This document shows, piece after piece, positions 1-6,000 of a stretch of DNA of 8,062 bases. The notes beneath the pieces are model-generated. The model was not told the origin of the DNA. It saw only the letters and a program-made list of their open reading frames with translations, and searched no databases. The stretch is from Alphaproteobacteria bacterium (GTDB taxonomy: Bacteria > Pseudomonadota > Alphaproteobacteria > Rhizobiales > Aestuariivirgaceae). The position numbers were made by a program, and so were the translations under genes. Location: the NCBI GenBank assembly GCA_024639035.1, contig JAHEJE010000124.1, positions 1 through 8,062 on the forward strand. Direction: 5' to 3'. Every line of letters starts with the position of its first letter. The first letter of the stretch is position 1.

Positions 1-740
1 AGGCGTCATGGCGCAAGGATATCCTCGGCATCATCGATTGGCGTTCGGACGAGCTTGACCGGCTTGGTGCCGAAGTCCGCCTCAATATCTATGCCGAAGC
101 GGACGATGTTCTGGCACTTGAGCCCGATGCGGTGATCATCGCCACCGGCGGTCTGCCGGATCTCGACTGGCTGGACGGCGCCGAGCACTGCACAAGCGGG
201 TGGGATGCTCTGGCCATCGAACCGACAGCCGGCGAGGACGTCATCGTCTATGACGGCACCGGTCGGCACGCTGCAGCAACCTGTGCGGAGCACTTCACAC
301 AGGGCGGCGCCAATGTCCGTCTCGCCGCCATCGACGACATGCTGGTGCAGGAACTGGCCTACGCCGAGCGCGCCTTCTGGAAGAAACGGGTCTATGAACT
401 GGACATCCCGGTTACCTTCGATGCCCGGCTGATCCGCGTCGAGAAATCCGGCAACCGCCTCAAGGCAACCTTCCGCAACGAGCTGACCGACCGGGAAACG
501 CAACTCGACGCCGACCGCATCGTCGTCGAACACGGCACGCAGCCGTTGCGTGAAACCTTCGATGCCCTGCGCGCCCGATCGGCCAACGACGGCGTCACCG
601 ACCTCAGCGCGCTCACCGCAGGCAAGCCGCAGCCGCGCGCCGGCGATGGCTTTGAACTCCACACCATCGGCGATGCCTCAACCTCGCGCAACATCGCCGC
701 GGCCACGCTGGATGCATTCCGGCTGGCGCGGGTGTTGTAG
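1..740 (+). CDS. StcD/N-methylproline demethylase-like NADH:flavin oxidoreductase, C-terminal part
   Basis: The 5' part lies outside the window. Reading frame 3 is open from base 3 to the TAG at 738-740 and gives 245 residues. They match the C-terminal NAD(P)/FAD-binding half of the trimethylamine dehydrogenase/2,4-dienoyl-CoA reductase class. Visible motifs are WRKDILGIIDW near the start, the dinucleotide-fold strand VIIATGGLPD at residues 44-53, VVEHGTQPL after the second nucleotide-binding subdomain, and the closing FAD-binding motif IGDASTSRNI at about 222-231. From memory, this pattern resembles the rhizobial stachydrine demethylase StcD and N-methylproline demethylases, which oxidatively remove an N-methyl group from proline betaine derivatives as formaldehyde. 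The missing N-terminal TIM barrel would hold FMN and the iron-sulfur cluster. The gene converges on the minus-strand operon and ends 2 bases from it. The broad family is secure; the substrate is inferred. Confidence 0.85.
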   Translation, partial: ASWRKDILGIIDWRSDELDRLGAEVRLNIYAEADDVLALEPDAVIIATGGLPDLDWLDGAEHCTSGWDALAIEPTAGEDVIVYDGTGRHAAATCAEHFTQGGANVRLAAIDDMLVQELAYAERAFWKKRVYELDIPVTFDARLIRVEKSGNRLKATFRNELTDRETQLDADRIVVEHGTQPLRETFDALRARSANDGVTDLSALTAGKPQPRAGDGFELHTIGDASTSRNIAAATLDAFRLARVL

Positions 741-742
741 CC

Positions 743-1378
743 TCAAGCAGCGCCGACGAGCACCGGCACCTGATCGACATCGCGCGTCCAGGCCCATATG
801 CACAGCATCGGCACCTCGCCGGTCTTCATGGCATGCACCTGGTTGGGCTCGTTCCAGATCGTGTCGGCCGTGCCGGCGATGTGGAAGCCGCCCGGCGCGC
901 GGCGGTACTCGATCGGGCCGGTCAGCAGCCAGTAGAGTTCCGGCGCAGCGTGGTAGTGGTCGGGGTAATGCAGACCCGGACCGAGGATCATCAGGCCGAG
1001 CCCGAAATCATCGCCGGTGAAGAAACCTCGCGGTCCAATGATCTCCATGGCGGCGTAACTGTCCATATACCCGGGTTGCCGCATCACCTCATCGCTGTAA
1101 TGGCCGGCCTGAAACCAGTGCATCCTGTCTTCCAGCGCGGCGATGGCACCGCAAACCCGCGGCGACACGACCAGACCCGACGCAACAGTCTGGGGCAGCA
1201 GCCGGCAAGCCGGCTTGCGGCATGGCTCGGGCGCGTTGAAATTGTCTTCCGACAGGTCCTGTTCGGCAATGCGGACCAGAACGTCCATGACACCCGGTGT
1301 GTCATCGGGGAAGTCCACCAGTTCGCGCATGATCGCAGCGATCAACGCGCTGGCGTCGTGAAATGTCTCGTCGTGCAA
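743..1378 (-). CDS. DMSP lyase family (DddQ-like) cupin protein
   Basis: This is a 211-residue single-domain cupin of about DddQ size (roughly 200 residues). Cupin motif 1 is YPDHYHAAPELY at residues 138-149, followed by WLLTG. It carries Y138, H141, H143, E147 and Y149, and H182 sits in motif 2 (EPNQVHAM). The spacing of these six residues agrees with the metal ligands and catalytic tyrosine known for DddQ, where a metal-bound cupin removes a proton from DMSP to give dimethyl sulfide and acrylate. There is no signal peptide, so it is probably cytoplasmic. Many relatives are 'lyase-like' cupins without proven DMSP activity, so the reaction here is unproven. The gene is the last of the minus-strand string. 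The frame opens only after the TAG that ends the upstream gene. The first possible start is TTG at 1378, 15 bases downstream of that stop, with GGGGGC and AAGGG upstream. A later ATG at 1330 (residue 17) is an alternative but has no clear ribosome site. Confidence 0.85.
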   Translation of the reverse strand: MHDETFHDASALIAAIMRELVDFPDDTPGVMDVLVRIAEQDLSEDNFNAPEPCRKPACRLLPQTVASGLVVSPRVCGAIAALEDRMHWFQAGHYSDEVMRQPGYMDSYAAMEIIGPRGFFTGDDFGLGLMILGPGLHYPDHYHAAPELYWLLTGPIEYRRAPGGFHIAGTADTIWNEPNQVHAMKTGEVPMLCIWAWTRDVDQVPVLVGAA

Positions 1379-1393
1379 ACCCTTGCGCCCCCG

Positions 1394-3385
1394 CTACAGT
1401 GTCATCGCCAGCTTGCGCGCTTCATAGATCGCCATGGCGGCGGTGCGCGCCTGCATGGCATCACCGATGGTGTGAACATCCTTGGGCGCACCCGCAAGGG
1501 CATGCGACAGGTGGTCTTCGGACCGGTTGGTGGTTGCCAGAACGAGCGAGTCGAAGTCCCGCTCCTCAACATCGCCGGTGTACAGGTTGATCAGCCGGGC
1601 GGTGGTGCCGGACCAGCTTTCCAGCGCCGTTGCCAGCAACACCTCGACGCCGAACTTGGCGAAGCGCTCGCGCATGGAGTCTCCGGTATGCGAGTAGTCC
1701 ATCTGGGCGGCGGCCTTTTCCGCAGCGGTGACCACGGTAACGAAATGGCGCTGTTGGGCCAGATGCAGCGCGGTGCCGGAGGCCGGTAGCCAGCCGTTGA
1801 TATCGTCGAGCAGCAGCACGTTGGTGCCGGGCACCACCGAGCCATCGAGGACATCGTGGGCGGTGCAGACATTGTCCTGATCAGCACCCGGCAGAGCTTC
1901 GATGTGCGGATAGGCGCGCTGGAAACCCTTGCGGTCGGGCAGCGAGCCAGTGGCCAGCACCACGGCATCGGCCGGATCGCTTGCGATATCCTCAGCCGTC
2001 ATCTCGGTGCGCAGATCAACCCGGACCTGCAGTTTCTCCAGCTGTCCTTGGGCCCAGTTGAGGAACTGACCAACCTCGCCGCGCTCGGGCTGCCCGGCGG
2101 CGAGGCGGAACTGGCCGCCCAGTTCGCCGGCGCGCTCGACCAGGCGCACCTTGTGGCCGCGCTCGGCGGCGACCCTTGCCGCCTCCATGCCGGCGGGGCC
2201 GCCGCCGACGACGAGCACATCGCGCGGCGTTTCGGCCCGCGGCACGGCATCGCCGTCCCATTCATGCTCGCGCGATACTGACGGATTGACCAGGCAGGAG
2301 ATGTAGTAGTCGCGCATGCGCCGGCCGAGGCACAACTGGTTGCAGGAAATGCAGGGGCGGATATCGTCAACCCGGCCTTCGCGTGCCTTGTTGGCAAGAT
2401 GCGGATCGGCGATCTGGCTTCTGACCAGCGAGACGAGATCGGCGCTGCCCTCGCCGATGACCTGGTCGGCATTGGCCGGCGTCTTGACCCGCGCCTCGGC
2501 GGTAATCTTGGCGTGCCTGACGACCTTCTTGTATTCAGCGGCATCGGGCGGCCCGAGCATCATGCCGTAGTGAAAACTCGGCACGATCAGGCCGAACTGG
2601 TTGAGATAGCTGCCGGTGCCGGAGGAAAAATAATCGACCAGGGCGCGCTCATCGAGCCAGGAAATGATCTCCTGTTTGTCGGCGATGGTCAGGCCGCCGG
2701 GGTGCGGTTCGGCACCGGAGATGGTCATGCCGATGATGAAGTCGTCGCCGTTGACCTTCCTGATACCATCGCAGATTTGCGCGATGAAGCGCATGCGGTT
2801 TTCCAGCGAGCCGCCCCATTTGTCGTCGCGCCTGTTGGTCAGCGGTGACCAGAACTGGTCGACCAGGCAGTTGTAGCCGGCAAAGATGTCGGTGCCGTCG
2901 AAGCCCGAGTCCTTATCGCGCCGGGCGGCCTGGATGAAGGCCTCGATCAGTTCCTCAACTTCTGCCCCAGTCATGGCGTGGCTGCCCCAGGGGTCATGGT
3001 AGGACGGCACACCGGAGGGCGACCAATAGGGCTCCCAGGAATTGTCCTGATCGCCATGGCCGCCGACGTGGTAGAGCTGATGCATCATCACGGTGCCGTG
3101 GCTCTTGCACTCCTCGGTCACCTTCCTGAAATGCGGGATCACCTCGTCGCTCTCATGGCGGAAATTGCCGCGTGTCAGCACGCCGGTGCGGTGGGCCGGC
3201 GAGGGTTCGACGACGATCATCGCCGCACCGCCGCGGGCCCGTTCGCGGTAATAGCCGAAATGGCGCGGCCCCGGCAGCCCGTCATCGCTCATGTTGGGGG
3301 TGTGAGCGCCGAAGACGATGCGGTTCTTCAGCGTCGTGTGACCCAGTTTCAGCGGTGAAAACAGGTTGGGGAAGTGTTCGCTCAT
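1394..3385 (-). CDS. TMADH-like FMN/4Fe-4S/FAD oxidoreductase (NADH:flavin oxidoreductase family)
   Basis: At 663 residues this is a complete member of the trimethylamine dehydrogenase/dienoyl-CoA reductase/StcD class. Residues 1-340 form the FMN-binding old-yellow-enzyme barrel (NLFSPLKLGHTTLKNRIV at 7-24; WGGSLENR at 190-197; the phosphate-binding region ending IADPHL at 325-330). Cysteines 345, 348, 352 and 364 give a 4Fe-4S motif C-x2-C-x3-C-x11-C. A Rossmann fold follows (VLVVGGGPAGMEAA at 390-403, with E417 as likely FAD ribose contact), then VVLATGSLPD at 475-484 and the final GDAMQARTA. The class oxidises methylated amines to release formaldehyde, or reduces enoyl-type substrates. The active-site segment reads AGYNCLVDQF (169-178), so it lacks the His-x-Tyr of TMADH. 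The ATG at 3385 is chosen because it overlaps the upstream stop as ATGA and follows GAGAAGG; a TTG at 3400 is less likely. Family is sure; substrate is unknown, with a betaine or tertiary amine favoured from context. Confidence 0.9.
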   Translation of the reverse strand: MSEHFPNLFSPLKLGHTTLKNRIVFGAHTPNMSDDGLPGPRHFGYYRERARGGAAMIVVEPSPAHRTGVLTRGNFRHESDEVIPHFRKVTEECKSHGTVMMHQLYHVGGHGDQDNSWEPYWSPSGVPSYHDPWGSHAMTGAEVEELIEAFIQAARRDKDSGFDGTDIFAGYNCLVDQFWSPLTNRRDDKWGGSLENRMRFIAQICDGIRKVNGDDFIIGMTISGAEPHPGGLTIADKQEIISWLDERALVDYFSSGTGSYLNQFGLIVPSFHYGMMLGPPDAAEYKKVVRHAKITAEARVKTPANADQVIGEGSADLVSLVRSQIADPHLANKAREGRVDDIRPCISCNQLCLGRRMRDYYISCLVNPSVSREHEWDGDAVPRAETPRDVLVVGGGPAGMEAARVAAERGHKVRLVERAGELGGQFRLAAGQPERGEVGQFLNWAQGQLEKLQVRVDLRTEMTAEDIASDPADAVVLATGSLPDRKGFQRAYPHIEALPGADQDNVCTAHDVLDGSVVPGTNVLLLDDINGWLPASGTALHLAQQRHFVTVVTAAEKAAAQMDYSHTGDSMRERFAKFGVEVLLATALESWSGTTARLINLYTGDVEERDFDSLVLATTNRSEDHLSHALAGAPKDVHTIGDAMQARTAAMAIYEARKLAMTL

Positions 3386-4335
3386 GACGCCTTCTCGCAA
3401 ACATCGGTGATGAACCGGGCGGCGAACAGATCGAGATGAGCACCGCCGCCGTTCTTGAACAGTGTCACATCATCGCCGGCGCGGTCCAGTTGAAACTTGC
3501 CGCTCGCCAGGTCGAACAGATCGGCTTCAATATCATCCCTGCCGATCAACCCGCGGGTCAGCGGATCGCAGATATCGCCGGCCTCTTCGATCGCGCTCCA
3601 GGGCGAATCGACAAACAACCGGGCACGACGGACTGCGTCGTCGTCGCATTCGCGCATGTCCGGCGTGAAGCTGCCGATCAGGTCGAGGTGGGCGCCGGGT
3701 TTGAGCCAGTTGCCCTTGACCAATGGCCTGGTGGAGGCGGTGACGCAGGTGACGACATCGGCGGCGCGCACCGCCTGTTCGAGATCGCCAGCCACCGCGA
3801 TATCCACCGGAAGATCGGTCAGAGCGCCAACTACGGCCTCGGCCGCCTCGCGCCGCCGGCCCCAGACTTGTACGGCACCGATCGAAGGGTGAGCCGTCAG
3901 GTGGGCGCGGACGACATGCGGGGCGAGGCCGCCGGTTCCAACCAGTGTGAGGTGCGCGGGTTCGGGCTTGGCCAGCAGGCGGGCACCCAATGCGCTGTCG
4001 GCGGCGGTCTTGACATAAGTCAGCGCCGTTCCGTCGACAACTGCGCGAGGGGTGCCGGTTTTGCCATCGAACAGCGTGACCAGTGCCTGGATCGCCGGCA
4101 GCTCGCGATCGCGCGACGGGTTGCCGGGCAGGATGGTGATGGCCTTGGTGGCGAAGGCTTCGCCTGGCTGCCAGGCGGAAATGTTGACATAGCTCTGCAG
4201 CTCGCCGGCGACCTCATGCTGGATCAGCGAGCGCCCGTTCTGCGGCCGTTCGCCCCTGTGCGCGATCTCAAGCGCGTCAATCAACGCGGTGCCGCGGCAG
4301 ATACGATAGACATCGTCGGCAGACACAAACCGCAT
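3382..4335 (-). CDS. Ornithine cyclodeaminase/mu-crystallin family protein
   Basis: This 317-residue protein is full length for the family (about 310-350). The N-terminal half carries the substrate-side segment with lysine 64 in FATKAITILPGNP (residues 61-73) and TYVKTAADSALGARLLA at 106-122. The NAD(P)-binding Rossmann fold starts at LTLVGTGGLAPHVVRAH (129-145). HLDLIGSFTPDMRE (217-229) is the usual late motif with D218, and TLFKNGGGAHLDL (291-303) closes the fold. Family members convert ornithine to proline plus ammonia, reduce cyclic imino acids such as pyrroline-2-carboxylate, or act as alanine or ketimine dehydrogenases. Many ornithine cyclodeaminases have arginine where K109 stands, so ornithine as substrate is not assured. 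In this operon a cyclic amino or imino acid from betaine breakdown is plausible, by inference. The ATG at 4335 lies 5 bases after the upstream stop. A TTG at 4344 (TTGA overlap) would add three residues and cannot be excluded. Confidence 0.85.
   Translation of the reverse strand: MRFVSADDVYRICRGTALIDALEIAHRGERPQNGRSLIQHEVAGELQSYVNISAWQPGEAFATKAITILPGNPSRDRELPAIQALVTLFDGKTGTPRAVVDGTALTYVKTAADSALGARLLAKPEPAHLTLVGTGGLAPHVVRAHLTAHPSIGAVQVWGRRREAAEAVVGALTDLPVDIAVAGDLEQAVRAADVVTCVTASTRPLVKGNWLKPGAHLDLIGSFTPDMRECDDDAVRRARLFVDSPWSAIEEAGDICDPLTRGLIGRDDIEADLFDLASGKFQLDRAGDDVTLFKNGGGAHLDLFAARFITDVCEKAS
3386..3396 (-). promoter_or_regulatory. Ribosome binding site deciding the oxidoreductase start
   Basis: On the minus strand GAGAAGG is followed by CGTC and then ATG (3385). 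It lies within the last codons of the OCD-family gene. The ATG overlaps that gene's TGA as ATGA, so the two genes are probably translationally coupled. This argues for the ATG over the TTG at 3400. Confidence 0.65.
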
Positions 4336-4340
4336 GGCCG

Positions 4341-5084
4341 TCAACTCAGCCCCGGGCCGGTAATCTCGCGCAGCAGCTTGCGGTAGATAGCCTCGGCATA
4401 GTCGTCATAGGTGTCGGCCACGATAACGAAATGATAGGGACCGCCGATGACGTTGCGCTCGAACCATTTGTCGAGCACCGTCCATTCCGGCGACGGCACG
4501 ACCAGGGCATTGATGGTGACCCCCTGGGCGGTGACCTGGTCGCGGGCCAGTGGGGCGGCGCTGCCGGAATTGTTGCGGCCGTCGGAGGAGACATCGATCA
4601 CCCGCCGCGTTGCCTGGCGCGGGCCGGACCTGAAAAGCCGGTCGGCAAACAGCACCGCCTGGCTGATGGAGGTTCCCCCGACCGGGATTGCCCGTGGCGC
4701 TCTCTCGACAGCGCTTGCGAACGCTTGCGCATCCCGGGGGCCGGCGATTTCGGTCCATGGCACCACAACCCGCTGGTGCTTGACCGACGACCACAACATG
4801 ACGGTGACCGTGATCCTGCCGGATGGTCCCTGGGCGATCGCCGACTGGATTTCAGGGGAGCGAAACGCCGCGGCCAGACCGTCAAGCTGCAGGCGGTACT
4901 CACGATCATCGACGGAATAGGAACAATCAATGGCCAGAACCAGGGCCAGGTCGGTCGGGCCACTTGCGGCCTGCGAAGATGGCTGCGATTGCGCCAGCAT
5001 CAGCGCGGTACTCAGCGCCAATGCCGGCAGCGGCCACTTCAGGCACCGCAACTCAATCAACCAACCGGCCAGCCCTGCAAACAT
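4341..5084 (-). CDS. Exported von Willebrand factor A-domain protein, DUF1194 type
   Basis: From ATG 5084 the product has 247 residues. A hydrophobic stretch, WPLPALALSTALMLAQ (17-32), preceded by basic residues and followed by SSQAASG, looks like a signal peptide cleaved near residue 39, so the protein is probably periplasmic or surface-exposed. The rest is one vWA fold. The metal-site motif D53-C-S55-Y-S57 follows the strand LALVLAI, T138 sits in VGGTSIS, and D168 in DVSSDGRNN, so the metal ion-dependent adhesion site is complete. DUF1194 proteins are short secreted vWA proteins of alphaproteobacteria with no established function. The gene sits between permease 2 (22 bases upstream) and the OCD-family gene (5 bases downstream), so it is probably co-transcribed. 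The start is uncertain: a GTG at 5126 would overlap the permease by 20 bases and give an over-long signal peptide, and a TTG at 5051 would give a more standard one. Confidence 0.85.
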   Translation of the reverse strand: MFAGLAGWLIELRCLKWPLPALALSTALMLAQSQPSSQAASGPTDLALVLAIDCSYSVDDREYRLQLDGLAAAFRSPEIQSAIAQGPSGRITVTVMLWSSVKHQRVVVPWTEIAGPRDAQAFASAVERAPRAIPVGGTSISQAVLFADRLFRSGPRQATRRVIDVSSDGRNNSGSAAPLARDQVTAQGVTINALVVPSPEWTVLDKWFERNVIGGPYHFVIVADTYDDYAEAIYRKLLREITGPGLS

Positions 5085-5106
5085 CGCTGCACCGGTTCCA
5101 ACCTTT

Positions 5107-5991
5107 CTATGCCGGCGAAATGCCACGCAGGCGTTCCGACCGGCGCCGCAGCAATTCGATCGTCGTCAGCAGCGCAACCGAAATAAGTACCAGGATCGTC
5201 GCCGCGGCCAGAATGGTCGGCGAGATTTCCTGACGGATACCGGCCCACATCTGACGCGGCAGGGTCAGCTGATCGGCACCGCCGACGAACAACACCACAA
5301 CGATTTCATCGAACGAGGTGATGAAGGCGAACAGGGCGCCGGAGATCACACCGGGCGCGATCAGCGGAAGCTGGATCTTGAAGAAATTGTGCGTCGGATG
5401 GCCGCCGAGATTCTCCGCCGCCCGGGTCAGACTGTGATCGAAGCCGGACATGGTTGCGGTCACGGTGATCACGACGAACGGCAGACCCAGCGCGGTGTGG
5501 GCAAAGATCAGGCCGGTGAAGGTCGAGACCAGGTTGACCTTGGCAAAGAAGATGAACATGCCGGCGGCGGAAATGATCAGCGGCACGATCATCGGCGAAA
5601 TGAGCGCGGCCATGATCAGCTTGCGGTATGGCATGTGCGGCTTCGACAGACCGAGTGCTGCCAGGATGCCCAGCGTGGTCGCCAGAATTGTCGAGGCAAT
5701 GCCGACAAAGAAGCTGTTCTTCAGGCCGATCATCCATTTGTCGGAACACACCGTGGTGATGACCGCATCGGAACAATCGCCGACCAGCAGACGGTACCAG
5801 CGAAAGGAAAAAGCATCCGGATCAAGCGACAGCATGCCTGGCGTAAAGTTGAGGAACGCTTCGGATGTGAACGACAGCGGGATAACGGCGACGAGCGGCG
5901 CGACGAGAAAGAACATCACAAAGGCGCAGAATGCCAGATAGACGTAATGCCAAAAGCGCTGACCGGTGGTTTTATATGCTGGTAGTGCCAT
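5107..5991 (-). CDS. ABC transporter permease, spermidine/putrescine (PotC-like) type
   Basis: This 294-residue inner-membrane protein has about six membrane spans: near 17-40, 90-115, 125-150, 158-180, 210-237 and 260-278. The cytoplasmic EAA loop that docks on the ATPase is at about 191-213 (AAENLGGHPTHNFFKIQLP, then G214). Its size and loop sequence fit the second permease (PotC/PotI position) of polyamine-type importers of the CUT1-like class, which carry polyamines, opines, betaines and related small cations. A periplasmic segment at about 50-88 between spans 1 and 2 contains C73 and C82, which could form a disulfide (inference). The ATG at 5991 is preceded by TAAGGGACA, where TAA is the stop of permease 1, so the ribosome site spans the junction and suggests translational coupling. 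The true substrate cannot be told from a permease. Confidence 0.92.
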   Translation of the reverse strand: MALPAYKTTGQRFWHYVYLAFCAFVMFFLVAPLVAVIPLSFTSEAFLNFTPGMLSLDPDAFSFRWYRLLVGDCSDAVITTVCSDKWMIGLKNSFFVGIASTILATTLGILAALGLSKPHMPYRKLIMAALISPMIVPLIISAAGMFIFFAKVNLVSTFTGLIFAHTALGLPFVVITVTATMSGFDHSLTRAAENLGGHPTHNFFKIQLPLIAPGVISGALFAFITSFDEIVVVLFVGGADQLTLPRQMWAGIRQEISPTILAAATILVLISVALLTTIELLRRRSERLRGISPA

Positions 5992-6000
5992 TGTCCCTTA
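5992..6000 (-). promoter_or_regulatory. Ribosome binding site overlapping the permease 1 stop codon
   Basis: The minus strand reads TAAGGGACA directly before ATG 5991. TAA is the stop of permease 1 and AAGGGA is the Shine-Dalgarno-like core. Spacing to the start is short but usable. The overlap implies coupled synthesis of the two permease subunits, which assemble as a pair. Confidence 0.6.

Noticed and set aside
6..662. Minus-strand frame opposite the partial demethylase
   Set aside because: The plus-strand reading shows FAD-binding motifs and a proper stop; the minus-strand reading shows none.
833..1789. Long open frame on the plus strand opposite the cupin and oxidoreductase genes
   Set aside because: It is antisense to two genes with clear family motifs, spans their junction, and shows no recognisable domain. 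Such frames are common in high-GC DNA.
3436..4386. Plus-strand open frame of about 316 codons opposite the OCD-family gene
   Set aside because: It mirrors the real gene codon by codon on the opposite strand, has biased composition and shows no domain.
4930..5985. Plus-strand frame rich in Arg, Gln, His and Asp opposite permease 2
   Set aside because: The composition is what the reverse complement of a membrane-protein gene gives; there is no motif and no ribosome site.
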